From JBMNGG01 sp050949705 (GTDB taxonomy: Bacteria; Bacillota; Thermosediminibacteria; Thermosediminibacterales; Tepidanaerobacteraceae): a stretch of DNA of 64,000 nt. Under the pieces are notes generated by a model, which was not told the origin of the DNA, did not search any database, and saw nothing but the letters and a program-made list of their open reading frames with translations. The translations under genes were made by a program, and so were the position numbers. The DNA lies in the NCBI GenBank assembly GCA_050949705.1, contig JBMNGG010000003.1:310001-374000 (forward strand), written 5' to 3'. Each line of letters starts with the position of its first letter. The stretch's first letter is position 1. Positions 31,754 to 41,111 of the stretch are shown here, in pieces.

Positions 31754-33151
31754 ATGGGTATAGTTTCGGCCTTTCAACTGCCACATCCTCCTATAATGGT
31801 TGAAGAGGTAGGGGGAATTGAAACTAAAAAAGTAAAGAAATCTATTGAAGCTGCTAATAGGGTGGGAAGGGAAATAAAAGAGCTAGCCCCGGAAACGATT
31901 GTGATAATATCTTCCCATGGTCCGGTTTTTACCGATGCAATATGCATTTATGACTATCCCCTAAAAGGGAATCTATCATCATTTAATGCACCGGAAGTAG
32001 AGTTAAGTTTTGCAGCTGATGAAGATTTAAAAAAAGATATCCTCAAAAGGTCTGAAAAATATGATATCCCTGTTGTTAGGTCAGGGGAGATAAACATTAC
32101 GAGATATGGATTTAGAGAAGAACTAGACCATGGGGTAATGGTACCAATGTACTTTATTAATAAGTTTACGTCGAATTTTAAACTGCTGCCGATAGCTTTT
32201 GGTATGTTACCTTATGAGGATTTATACAGTTTTGGCAAACTGATAAAAGAATCAGCAGAAGCATTAAATAAAAGGGTTATTGTAATAGCTAGTGGGGATT
32301 TTTCACACAAGTTAACCCCAGATGCTCCTGCAGGATACACACCTCAAGGAAAGGTATTCGATGAGAAATTAGTAGCAATATTAAGGGATTTTGATATTGC
32401 TGCTTTATCAAATTTGGATTCTAGACTGATAGAAAGAGCTGGTGAATGTGGTCTTAGGTCTATTTGGATAATGGCAGGAGCCCTTGATGGTTACAATGTT
32501 AAATCAGAAGTGTATTCATATGAAGGACCTTTTGGCGTTGGATATTGTGTTGCTAGATTTGATCCGGAAAGTAAGGGTAAAAGTAGAGTAGAAGACCTAT
32601 ATAAAAACCGACAAAATAAAATTGAAAACCGAAGGGGAAAAGAGGATTCTTATGTTAAGCTAGCTCGCTATACTCTCGAATCATATGTTAAGGAAGGTAA
32701 GGTTCCTCCGCTACCTGAAAATTTGCCAGAAGAAATGATTAGATCAAAAGCTGGGGTTTTCGTTTCAATAAAAGTGAATGGCGAATTACGGGGATGTATT
32801 GGCACGTTTTTACCAACTCAAAAAAATATTGCAGAAGAAATACGAAGAAATGCTATAAGTGCCGGCTGTGAAGATCCCAGATTTTATCCGGTCAGACCTT
32901 ACGAATTATCAGAGTTGGAGTACTCCGTCGATGTACTATCAAAACCAGAACCTGTTAAATCCATTGAAAAACTTGATCCTAAAAAGTACGGTGTAATTGT
33001 AAGGCAAGGTTATAAGTCTGGACTTTTGTTACCAGATTTGGAAGGCGTGGATACTGTAGAGGAACAATTGAATATAGCTTTAAGAAAAGCTGGCATATCA
33101 CCAAATGAGAAATATGAAATAGAGCGATTTGAAGTAATTAGACATTTATAA
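31754..33151 (+). CDS. Memo-AMMECR1 fusion protein of the AmmeMemoRadiSam system
   Basis: Residues 1-270 form a Memo/LigB-type domain related to class III extradiol dioxygenases, with His residues in LPHPP (11), SSHGP (55), LDHGV (126) and GDFSH (185). Residues 300-465 form an AMMECR1 domain with its invariant LRGCIG at 345-350 and a DPRFYPV motif. In bacteria these two domains and a radical-SAM enzyme form a system of unknown function. Here the radical-SAM gene lies about 18 kb away at 51188, so the set is split. AAGGAGGG precedes ATG 31754. The HAD gene follows by 50 bp. Confidence 0.88.
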   Translation: MGIVSAFQLPHPPIMVEEVGGIETKKVKKSIEAANRVGREIKELAPETIVIISSHGPVFTDAICIYDYPLKGNLSSFNAPEVELSFAADEDLKKDILKRSEKYDIPVVRSGEINITRYGFREELDHGVMVPMYFINKFTSNFKLLPIAFGMLPYEDLYSFGKLIKESAEALNKRVIVIASGDFSHKLTPDAPAGYTPQGKVFDEKLVAILRDFDIAALSNLDSRLIERAGECGLRSIWIMAGALDGYNVKSEVYSYEGPFGVGYCVARFDPESKGKSRVEDLYKNRQNKIENRRGKEDSYVKLARYTLESYVKEGKVPPLPENLPEEMIRSKAGVFVSIKVNGELRGCIGTFLPTQKNIAEEIRRNAISAGCEDPRFYPVRPYELSELEYSVDVLSKPEPVKSIEKLDPKKYGVIVRQGYKSGLLLPDLEGVDTVEEQLNIALRKAGISPNEKYEIERFEVIRHL

Positions 33152-33201
33152 TTATAGTTTTGTTTATTTAGTAAAAGTAGGAAGGAGAAACCATTGGTTT
33201 T

Positions 33202-33858
33202 ATGGAGTTTAAAAATTACAATGTAATATTATTTGATTTGGATGGCACAATTACTGATTCAAAACAAGGGATTATAAAATCAATTCAATACTCGTTGAGT
33301 TCATTTGGCATTATTGAGAAAGACACTAATAAGTTGCAAGAATTTATCGGACCGTCACTTGCTGAATCATTTAAGAAGTACTATGATTTTGATGATTATT
33401 CAGTGAAAAAAGCCATAGTTAAGTATAGGGAGTATTACGCTAAAAAAGGGATATTTGAAAACCTGGTTTATCCATTAATACCCGAATTATTACAGAAATT
33501 ATATGAGGAGAATAGGGATTTAATTTTAGCTACATCTAAACCTGAAGTATATGCAGAGAAGGTCTTAAACTACTTTAATCTTTCCATATACTTTTCTTTG
33601 GTTGTGGGAAGCGAGTTAGATGGAACGAGAGTGAATAAAGTAGAAATTATCAGTCATGCTCTTTCAAGAAAGGGTCTTAAAGCCAGCGAAAGTATTGTAA
33701 TGATAGGTGATAGGAAACATGATATCATTGGAGCGAAAAATGTAGGCATAGATTCTGTTGGAGTGCTTTACGGATATGGTTCAATGGAAGAACTTGAATC
33801 TGTAAACCCCACCTTTGTAGCAAAATCTGTAGGAGATCTTTGGAAAATACTTTTGTAA
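33202..33858 (+). CDS. HAD-family hydrolase, phosphoglycolate-phosphatase-like
   Basis: The 218-residue protein has all four HAD motifs: DLDGTITDS near residue 12 (nucleophile and acid/base Asp), LATSKPEVY with the motif II Ser/Thr at about 112, a motif III Lys around 155, and VMIGDRKHDIIGA near 174 with the Mg-binding Asp pair. The helical cap after motif I is that of subfamily IA (Gph/PgmB-like). A physiological substrate cannot be assigned. ATG 33202 is preceded by AGGAG at 33182-33186, somewhat distant. Confidence 0.85.
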   Translation: MEFKNYNVILFDLDGTITDSKQGIIKSIQYSLSSFGIIEKDTNKLQEFIGPSLAESFKKYYDFDDYSVKKAIVKYREYYAKKGIFENLVYPLIPELLQKLYEENRDLILATSKPEVYAEKVLNYFNLSIYFSLVVGSELDGTRVNKVEIISHALSRKGLKASESIVMIGDRKHDIIGAKNVGIDSVGVLYGYGSMEELESVNPTFVAKSVGDLWKILL

Positions 33859-33868
33859 AAGAAAACAG

Positions 33869-33896
33869 TTGATTTTTCTTAAAAGCATGGTATAAT
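33869..33896 (+). promoter_or_regulatory. Promoter for proBA
   Basis: TTGATT at 33869-33874 and TATAAT at 33891-33896 with 16 bp between them lie 54 bp before proB. Confidence 0.6.
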
Positions 33897-33950
33897 TATA
33901 CAAAAAAATGCATAAATATAAAACATTTAATTTTGGGTGGAGTGAAAGCT

Positions 33951-34766
33951 ATGACAGAATATATTTACAATACTATAGTGATAAAAGTAGGAACGACTAC
34001 TTTAGTCCATGACAATGGCAAATTAAACATTGAAAATATGGAAAAATTAGTAAGGGTTATCTCTAATATCAAAAACAGCGGGAAAAATGTAGTATTAGTT
34101 ACATCAGGAGCTGTGGGAGTTGGATCAGGGAGACTTGGAATAAAGGCAAAAAAAGATGTGAAAATAAAACAAGCTTTAGCTGCAGTGGGTCAGGGAATAT
34201 TGATGCAGTTCTATGAAAAGCTTTTTTTAGAATATGGAATAAATGTTGCTCAGATATTGCTTACCAGGGATGATTTAGAAAAGAGTATACGAAAGCAGAA
34301 TGCGTTAAATACTTTTATGACACTTTTCGAGTATGATGTTGTACCCATAGTTAATGAAAACGATACTGTAGCAGTAGAGGAAATTGTATTTGGAGATAAT
34401 GATACTTTAGCGGCTGTGGTAGCAAAGCTTATTAAGGCAGATATCTTGATTCTTCTTTCTGATGTTGACGGTCTATATACTTTACCTCCTACTGAACCTG
34501 GTGCAGAAAAAATACATTATGTAAAGTGTATTACTCCGGAAATAAGGGCTTTGGCAGGAGATACTAACTCGGCATTTGGAACAGGTGGTATGGAAAGTAA
34601 AATTATTGCAGCAGATATTGCCACTCAGGCAGGTATAGCTATGGCTATTATAGATGGTGAAAGACCTCTATACATTTACGATATATTAAAAGGAAAAAAT
34701 CAGGGGACTTTTTTTGAACCAAACAAGATAGATGTTTCCAACAAAAATGTAATATGGGGGGGATAA
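33951..34766 (+). CDS. proB: Glutamate 5-kinase
   Basis: ProB phosphorylates glutamate in the first step of proline synthesis. The 271-residue protein is an amino-acid kinase domain, with VIKVGTTTL at the start, VTSGAVGVGSGRLG, PIVNENDTVAVEE and LLSDVDGLYT. It ends after this domain and lacks the C-terminal PUA domain of the Escherichia coli enzyme, a variation found in other bacteria. ATG 33951 follows GGTGGAGTG, whereas TTG 33933 would place the ribosome site inside the gene. proA begins 2 bp after its stop codon. Confidence 0.95.
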   Translation: MTEYIYNTIVIKVGTTTLVHDNGKLNIENMEKLVRVISNIKNSGKNVVLVTSGAVGVGSGRLGIKAKKDVKIKQALAAVGQGILMQFYEKLFLEYGINVAQILLTRDDLEKSIRKQNALNTFMTLFEYDVVPIVNENDTVAVEEIVFGDNDTLAAVVAKLIKADILILLSDVDGLYTLPPTEPGAEKIHYVKCITPEIRALAGDTNSAFGTGGMESKIIAADIATQAGIAMAIIDGERPLYIYDILKGKNQGTFFEPNKIDVSNKNVIWGG

Positions 34767-34768
34767 AA

Positions 34769-36010
34769 TTGAGCACAATCTTAGATATATGCCAAAAAGC
34801 AAAGGCTGCTTCATATAAGCTAGCTGTTCTGTCTACAAGTGCTAAAAATAAAGCCATTTTAGAAATGGCAAATGCCATTGAAAAGAATAAAAAGGAAATC
34901 ATCAAAGCTAATGAAAAAGATATAGAAAGCGCTCGCAGCAAGGGGTTAAAAGAAGCATTAATAGAAAGACTGATGTTAAATGATGCCCGTATTGAAGGTA
35001 TGATTAGTGGCCTTAATGATCTATGTGATCTCCAAGATCCTGTTGGAACTGGAACAACTATAAAGAGGCCAAATGGTCTTACTTTATTAAAACAAAGGGT
35101 GCCATTAGGTGTAGTGGGTATAATATATGAATCTCGACCCAATGTTACTTCAGATGCTGCAGGCTTGTGTATAAAAACTGGAAATAGTGTCATACTTCGT
35201 GGTGGATCGGAAGCTATTAATTCAAATAAGGCTATAGTTGAGGCTATAACTTTAGGGGTGAAAAAAGCAAACCTCCCTGATGCAGCTGTGCAATTAATTG
35301 AAGACACTTGTAGGGAAAGAGTTAATGAACTGTTGAAAATGAGAGAATATATAGATGTTATTATCCCACGGGGTGGTGCCGGATTAATAAAAAATGTAGT
35401 TGAAAATTCCCTGATCCCCGTAATACAAACAGGAGAGGGAAATTGCCATATTTATATAGACGAAGTTGCAGACTTATCCATGGCAAAGGAAATTCTGATA
35501 AATGCTAAGACCAGCAGACCATCAGTCTGTAATGCGGTGGAAACATTATTAGTTCATGAAAAAATAGCTTCGACATTTTTACCTGAAGCTTTACATGAAT
35601 TAAAGAGTCAAGGAGTCGAGATCCGTGGCTGCCAAAAGACTTGCAGTATATGTCCAGATGCTTTACCAGCCGATGAACAAGATTGGGCGACAGAATATCT
35701 GGATATGATAATCGCTGTAAAGGTAGTGGAAAATGTTGATGAAGCAATAAACCATATTAACCGATTCGGAACATCTCATTCTGAAGCTATAGTTACTAAC
35801 GATTATGAAAAGGCAAACATTTTCTTGTCACATGTTGATGCAGCCTGTGTATATGTGAATGCTTCAACCCGATTCACTGATGGCGGTGAATTCGGTATGG
35901 GGGCTGAAATAGGAATAAGCACACAAAAGTTACATGCGCGTGGTCCTATGGGTCTGGAAGAATTAACTACAGCAAAGTATCTTATATTAGGAAACGGCCA
36001 GATTAGGTAG
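34769..36010 (+). CDS. proA: Gamma-glutamyl phosphate reductase
   Basis: ProA reduces glutamyl 5-phosphate to glutamate semialdehyde with NADPH. The 413-residue protein carries the family segments VPLGVVGIIYESRPNVTSDA, GNSVILRGGSEA, the DVIIPRGGAGL strand, the catalytic-Cys motif SRPSVCNAVETLL and the signature DAACVYVNASTRFTDGGEFG. TTG 34769 has GGGGGG 6 nt upstream. The overlapping ATG 34754 would put that site inside the gene. A strong terminator follows. Confidence 0.95.
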   Translation: MSTILDICQKAKAASYKLAVLSTSAKNKAILEMANAIEKNKKEIIKANEKDIESARSKGLKEALIERLMLNDARIEGMISGLNDLCDLQDPVGTGTTIKRPNGLTLLKQRVPLGVVGIIYESRPNVTSDAAGLCIKTGNSVILRGGSEAINSNKAIVEAITLGVKKANLPDAAVQLIEDTCRERVNELLKMREYIDVIIPRGGAGLIKNVVENSLIPVIQTGEGNCHIYIDEVADLSMAKEILINAKTSRPSVCNAVETLLVHEKIASTFLPEALHELKSQGVEIRGCQKTCSICPDALPADEQDWATEYLDMIIAVKVVENVDEAINHINRFGTSHSEAIVTNDYEKANIFLSHVDAACVYVNASTRFTDGGEFGMGAEIGISTQKLHARGPMGLEELTTAKYLILGNGQIR

Positions 36011-36041
36011 AATTAAAACCTTTCATAATGGCTGAAAATAT

Positions 36042-36083
36042 AAAGAACTAAAGTTAAAGGTTTTAACTTTAGTTCTTTTTTTT
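36042..36083 (+). terminator. Terminator after proA
   Basis: A perfect 17-bp stem (36042-36058 with 36062-36078, 3-nt loop) ends in a T run. Confidence 0.85.
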
Positions 36084-36152
36084 CAAGGATTTTAACTCAG
36101 ACACTCGCGATTCTTCCTTATAACAGTATAACCGTATTTTTATAGTAAAATC

Positions 36153-36201
36153 AGAAAAAGAAGTCCTCAACCACAAAAATGGTTTTGGGCTTTTTCTTTT
36201 T
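36153..36201 (+). terminator. Imperfect hairpin in the gap before the catabolic island
   Basis: An A/G-rich left arm (36153-36166) pairs with a T/C-rich right arm (36186-36201) around a CCA/TGG inner pair. It could terminate from either side. The rest of the 440-bp AT-rich gap 36084-36524 holds no convincing gene, and I see only promoter-like A/T tracts. Confidence 0.4.
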
Positions 36202-36524
36202 ATCAAAACAGTGGTAAAAATCACCTTTTTTTACTAAAATCAATGTCAACTTATTGGTCATTAGCAATTAATGTATATAACACAAGTAATATTTACACCA
36301 AAATTTTAAAAAAAAAAGATGCCCAAAATCTAGTAATGCCAATAGTTTCAGATTATGTAATTTAAAATCCCACTTAAATTGTCGGAATTTTAAAAGCAAA
36401 ATATGCAATGTGGTCCGCAATTTAAACAATGGATTTGAACAAATTTATATGTTTATAATTAAACAAGGCTTTTTTCTTTTAATAGCAGTGTTAAATCTCA
36501 GATATTGGATTGGAAGGTGAACAG

Positions 36525-38015
36525 ATGGAAAATGAATTTGTATTACAGATGAAGGATATCAACAAGTCTTTTCCGGGAGTTCGTGCATTAAAAGATGTAA
36601 ATTTAAATGTTAGAAAAGGCACTATTCATGCTCTGATGGGTGAAAATGGTGCAGGTAAATCAACCTTAATGAAAATTTTAATTGGTCTATATCAACCAGA
36701 TAAAGGTGAAATCATATACAAAGGCAAAAGGCTCGTGATGAATGGCCCCCGAGATGCTCTAAATTCTGGTATTTCAATGATACATCAAGAAATCAATCCT
36801 TTATTAGATATGACCGTAAGTGCTAATATTTTTCTTGGTAGAGAACCGTTAAACAAAACCGGATTGGTTAATGAAAGAAAGCTAGCAGAAGATACCAAAA
36901 AACTATTTGAATCATTAGACATTAATGACATTTCACCCAATATGCTTATGAGAGAATTAAGTGTAGCTCAGATGCAGCAAGTAGAAATAGCAAAAGCTGT
37001 TTCTTATAATGCTGATTTAATTCTGATGGATGAACCTACTTCACCTCTTTCAGAAACAGAAACAGAAAATCTATTTGATTGTATCAATCGGTTAAAAGAA
37101 AAAGGAATAAGCATAATTTATATAAGTCACAGAGTTGACGAAATTTTCAGAATTTGTGACGAGATAACGGTACTGAGAGATGGTGAGTATATCGGGACAG
37201 ATTTAACAAGCAATATGACAAGAGAAAGATTATTCAAAATGATGGTTGGTAGAGAGCTAAAAGATTATTTTATTAAAACTGATAGGGCAATTGGTGATGT
37301 GATATTTGAGGTTAAAAATCTTGGCAGAAAAGGGAAATTTAGGAATGTATCCTTTAAACTTCGTAAAGGCGAAATATTAGGTATTTCTGGTTTGGTAGGT
37401 GCAGGTCGAACAGAAATTGTGGAATCGATATTCGGATTCCATCCTTGTGATGAAGGTGAGATTTTTAAAGATGGTCGAAAGATTAAGATTGAGAGCATTC
37501 AGGATGCGATAAAAAACAAGATAGCTTTAGCAAGTGAAGAAAGAAAAATGTATGGCATCTTCTCGATGCTTTCAGTTAAACACAATATATCAATGTGCTC
37601 TCTAGATCAGTTTATTAATAACTTAAATTTAATTAATTTTTCAGCTGAAAATCAAGTTACAGCAGAAATTTCAAAAGCTTTAAACGTTAAGACCCCTTCT
37701 CTTAATCAAGAAGTAAATTATCTAAGTGGTGGAAACCAACAGAAGGTGGTGTTAGCAAAATGGTTGTTAACAGACCCTGACATATTAATTCTAGATGAAC
37801 CAACTCGTGGAATTGATGTCGGCGCAAAATCTGAAATATACGCAATAATGGACGAATTTACCAAACGTGGAAAATCAATTATTATGATTTCCTCAGAAAT
37901 GCCTGAGATAATAGGAATTTCTGACAGGATATTAGTTGTCAGACGCGGAGAAATTTCTGCGGAATTTGACAAGAGCGAGGTTTCACAGGAAAAAATTATA
38001 GAATTTGCTTCTTAA
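36525..38015 (+). CDS. Sugar ABC transporter ATP-binding protein (RbsA/MglA type)
   Basis: This is the fused double-nucleotide-binding-domain subunit of a CUT2-type sugar importer (496 residues). Domain 1 has Walker A GENGAGKST, the LSVAQMQQ signature and Walker B LILMDEPT. Domain 2 starts near 245 with the degenerate Walker A GLVGAGRTE typical of CUT2 domain 2, followed by LSGGNQQKV and LILDEPTRGIDVG. It couples ATP hydrolysis to import with the permease and lipoprotein encoded next. ATG 36525 follows GGAAGGTGA, with TTG 36510 as the alternative. The natural sugar cannot be deduced. Confidence 0.92.
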   Translation: MENEFVLQMKDINKSFPGVRALKDVNLNVRKGTIHALMGENGAGKSTLMKILIGLYQPDKGEIIYKGKRLVMNGPRDALNSGISMIHQEINPLLDMTVSANIFLGREPLNKTGLVNERKLAEDTKKLFESLDINDISPNMLMRELSVAQMQQVEIAKAVSYNADLILMDEPTSPLSETETENLFDCINRLKEKGISIIYISHRVDEIFRICDEITVLRDGEYIGTDLTSNMTRERLFKMMVGRELKDYFIKTDRAIGDVIFEVKNLGRKGKFRNVSFKLRKGEILGISGLVGAGRTEIVESIFGFHPCDEGEIFKDGRKIKIESIQDAIKNKIALASEERKMYGIFSMLSVKHNISMCSLDQFINNLNLINFSAENQVTAEISKALNVKTPSLNQEVNYLSGGNQQKVVLAKWLLTDPDILILDEPTRGIDVGAKSEIYAIMDEFTKRGKSIIMISSEMPEIIGISDRILVVRRGEISAEFDKSEVSQEKIIEFAS

Positions 38016-38031
38016 TAAGGAGATGTTATTT

Positions 38032-38988
38032 ATGAATAGTTTAAACATTTCAACAGTAAAATCAACATTCGGCAAGTACATTATTTATTTTGTTTTACTT
38101 TTTCTTATAGTGGCATTATCTTTAATGTCTCCATATTTTTTAACACCATCAAATATTTCAAATGTTCTTAGACAGATTTCTACTACTTCAATCGTTGCTC
38201 TAGGAATGACTTTTGTAATTATTGCAGGTGGTATAGATCTATCTGTTGGTAATGTTGTAGCATTATGTGGTGTTGTTTCAGCTTCTTTTGCTCATCCAGG
38301 AGAATATCCCTTAATAGTTTCAATACTTATTTCTATGGCTATAGGCTTAATTATCGGATTAGCTAATGGCTTCATAATTGCTAAAGCTAAGATTGTACCT
38401 TTTATAGTTACACTGGGTACATTTCAGATTTGTCGTGGACTTGCAATGACCTATACTGGAGGCCGTCCAGTTGGTAACATTTCAAGCGAATATAAATTTA
38501 TCGGGCAAGGTTTAGCTTGGGGAATTCCGGTACCCATATTAATTTTCGCTTTTTTGACTATTGTTTCTGCTATTATTCTACATAAAACTAAAATCGGCCG
38601 ATATATCTATGCAGTCGGTGGAAATGAATTGGCAGCAAGGCTTTCAGGTATAAATATTTTTAAAATAAAACTATTCGTATATTCATATATTGGCCTTTTA
38701 ACAGGTATATCTGCTATAGTTCTAACAGCAAGGGTAAGCTCGGGTGCACCTAATGCTGCCCAGGGTTACGAACTAGATGCAATTTCTGCTTGTGTCATAG
38801 GCGGTACCAGTATGTCGGGAGGCCGTGGAAGTATTTGGGGAACAATTGTCGGTGCTCTAATTATTGGTGTGGTTAATAATGGCCTTGATTTGTTGAATGT
38901 GTCTTCATATACACAATCAGTAGTTAAAGGTATCATAATAATTACAGCACTCTTGTTAGATAAACTCGGTCAAAAAAGTAAAGAGTAA
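38032..38988 (+). CDS. Sugar ABC transporter permease (RbsC type)
   Basis: The 318-residue membrane protein has eight to ten hydrophobic segments and the CUT2 permease patterns SIVALGMTFVIIAGGIDLSVG, FIVTLGTFQICRGLAMTYTGGRP, YAVGGNELAARLSGI and GELDAISACVIGGTSMSGG-like sequence (YELDAIS at about 244). It forms the channel with the ATPase upstream. ATG 38032 follows AAGGAGATG. A 173-bp gap separates it from the binding-protein gene, room for an internal promoter. Confidence 0.92.
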   Translation: MNSLNISTVKSTFGKYIIYFVLLFLIVALSLMSPYFLTPSNISNVLRQISTTSIVALGMTFVIIAGGIDLSVGNVVALCGVVSASFAHPGEYPLIVSILISMAIGLIIGLANGFIIAKAKIVPFIVTLGTFQICRGLAMTYTGGRPVGNISSEYKFIGQGLAWGIPVPILIFAFLTIVSAIILHKTKIGRYIYAVGGNELAARLSGINIFKIKLFVYSYIGLLTGISAIVLTARVSSGAPNAAQGYELDAISACVIGGTSMSGGRGSIWGTIVGALIIGVVNNGLDLLNVSSYTQSVVKGIIIITALLLDKLGQKSKE

Positions 38989-39161
38989 CTAATCAGGTTT
39001 AATTATTCTTAAAGGGGTGATTGGAAAATAAAATTGTTGATAAATTAAAAAGTTTAAAAGTGGAAAGGGGGTTAAGATTAATTTAACAAATAGAAATGAA
39101 GCATGATTAGCAAATTTTATTAAAATTACCTTACTAAAGGAAATATGAAAGGGGATTAATT

Positions 39162-40148
39162 ATGAAAAGATCACTTAAAATGTTGTTATTGTTAATTATT
39201 ATAAGTTCATTATTAGTTGGTTGTGGTTCAAATGGTGCCAACTCATCTGGTGCCAATACACCGGCTGACGCTAATTCTGGTAATGAGAAGCTCAAAATTG
39301 GTCTTTCGATAGACACCTTAACAAATGAATTTAATACAAAACTCTTGGATGCCATAAATGCATATTATGACAGTCAAAATTTAAAGGATACTGTCGAGTT
39401 GATCATTGTAGACTCTAATAAAGATACAGTTAAGCAAAATGCACAAGTTGATAATCTTATCACACAGCAAGTTGATGCAATAATATTGATTGCTGGTGAT
39501 GGGGACCAACTAGTTCCGGCTGTTGAAGCATCAGTGAATGCTGGCATACCCTTGATCGAATTTGTTGCTGGAACAAGTGCAACTGAAACAAGAACTTCTT
39601 TTGTAGGTTCTGATGATTTTGTCGCCGGCACTATGCTTGCTGAGCAGTTGTTTGAATTAAAGGGAGGAAAGGGTAAAGTTGTTGAACTTCAAGGTCCCTC
39701 CGGTCATATTTGTATGCTCAGAAGAAATGATGGCATGATGGATACATTAAAAAAATACCCGGATATCGAGATCGTTGCTACTAAGGTTTGTAACTGGTCC
39801 AGAGAAGAATCCATGAAGGCTATGGAAAACATTATTCAGTCTAAGATGGAGTTTGATATTGTTTATGCTCAGAATGATGAAATGGCAATGGGAGCACTTA
39901 ATGCACTTAAAGGTTCTGGTATTGATTTATCACAAATTGCAATCGGTGGTATTGACGCAATTGATGATTGCCTCGAGGCTGTTGCAAATGGAGAGGTATA
40001 TGGTACAGTTTATCTAAATTCAGTAGCTTTGGGTCAAAAAGTTATGGAAGTTGCTATTCAAGCTGCAAAGGGTGAATCGATAGAACCTTTGTATGACGTA
40101 CCTTATGAATTTATCACTAAAGAAAACGTTCACGAATATATGAAATAA
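39162..40148 (+). CDS. Sugar ABC transporter substrate-binding lipoprotein (RbsB type)
   Basis: The 328-residue protein starts with a charged MKRSLK, a hydrophobic stretch and the lipobox LLVGC with Cys at residue 21, so it is a lipid-anchored surface protein. A Ser/Gly/Asn linker follows. The mature part is a type I periplasmic-binding fold with KIGLSIDTLTNEF, VDAIILIAGDGDQLVPAV, FDIVYAQNDEMAMGAL and IGGIDAIDDCLEAVANGEVYGTVY, all typical of ribose/galactose-binding relatives. The binding-site residues are not diagnostic enough to name a ligand. AAAGGGGA precedes ATG 39162. Confidence 0.92.
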   Translation: MKRSLKMLLLLIIISSLLVGCGSNGANSSGANTPADANSGNEKLKIGLSIDTLTNEFNTKLLDAINAYYDSQNLKDTVELIIVDSNKDTVKQNAQVDNLITQQVDAIILIAGDGDQLVPAVEASVNAGIPLIEFVAGTSATETRTSFVGSDDFVAGTMLAEQLFELKGGKGKVVELQGPSGHICMLRRNDGMMDTLKKYPDIEIVATKVCNWSREESMKAMENIIQSKMEFDIVYAQNDEMAMGALNALKGSGIDLSQIAIGGIDAIDDCLEAVANGEVYGTVYLNSVALGQKVMEVAIQAAKGESIEPLYDVPYEFITKENVHEYMK

Positions 40149-40257
40149 TTAAAACAATTGATTTGATTTATTATTAAGTTCCTTTTCGCAAAGCATACTA
40201 TAATTTCAAATGAATTTCTGTCAAATAAAAAATATCAAGCAAAAATTGGAGGATAAA

Positions 40258-41055
40258 ATGACAAATATAGTTATTTCTGGATTTAAAGGAAGAATGGGTC
40301 AAAGTATTTTCAAAATGGCGCAGAAATTTGATGACATTAAAGTAGTTGGGGCTGTTGAAAGAGAGGACCATCCTGAAATCGGTTCGGAAGTATATAAGGG
40401 TTTGACACTTCAAGATGATGTTGCTCCTCTGTTAAACGAGAATACAGTTTTAATTGAGTTTTCGAATCCGGCGGCAACTGTTAAGCATGTAGAAGAGGCT
40501 ATAAAGGCAAAGGCAAAAGTAATCATAGGTACAACTGGCCTCACCAGTGAGCAGGAGGATTCTATCAAGAAGGCCTCTGAAGTTATACCAATTTTAGAGT
40601 CCCATAACTACGGATTGGGTATGAATACCTTTTGGGAAATCTTAAGAAATGCAACCAAAGCCCTCGGTAATGATTACGAGGTTGAAATCGTTGAATATCA
40701 TGGAGGAGATAAGCCCGATGTACCGAGTGGAACCGGCCTTATAATCGGCAACATAATTGCCGAAGCGAAAGGTGTAAAATTTGAGGATGTTGTAAGATAC
40801 GGCAGAGATATAACAAAAACCAATGTACGAAAAGAAAATGAGATATGCTATCATTCAGTTAGAGGTGGAAGTTATAGGGCCGATTATACTATTGTCTTCT
40901 TAGGAGACGGTGAACGTCTTGAGTTTACACTCAGGGAAGAGTCGGTGGATATTATCGCTCGTGGTGCTGTCTTATCCGCAAAATTCATGGAAACCTGTAA
41001 ACCCGGATACTATGAAATGTCCGATGTTCTGGAATTTTTAAGACAAGCAAGATAA
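40258..41055 (+). CDS. DapB-like NAD(P)-dependent reductase
   Basis: The 265-residue protein has the fold of 4-hydroxy-tetrahydrodipicolinate reductase: an N-terminal GFKGRMGQ nucleotide turn, VIGTTGLTSEQ, and EIVEYHGGDKPDVPSGTG where the family has E-x-HH-x-x-K-x-D-x-PSGTA. The second His of the HH pair is Gly here, while the Lys and PSGT that bind the dicarboxylate remain. It lies between a sugar importer and a short-chain dehydrogenase, not with lysine genes, so it may reduce a related cyclic imine or other substrate rather than serve lysine synthesis. ATG 40258 follows GGAGGA. Confidence 0.75.
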   Translation: MTNIVISGFKGRMGQSIFKMAQKFDDIKVVGAVEREDHPEIGSEVYKGLTLQDDVAPLLNENTVLIEFSNPAATVKHVEEAIKAKAKVIIGTTGLTSEQEDSIKKASEVIPILESHNYGLGMNTFWEILRNATKALGNDYEVEIVEYHGGDKPDVPSGTGLIIGNIIAEAKGVKFEDVVRYGRDITKTNVRKENEICYHSVRGGSYRADYTIVFLGDGERLEFTLREESVDIIARGAVLSAKFMETCKPGYYEMSDVLEFLRQAR

Positions 41056-41111
41056 GCTTAAATATTTTAGTGCTAACATCATACAATAATCTTTTAAGTG
41101 AGGGGAAAATT

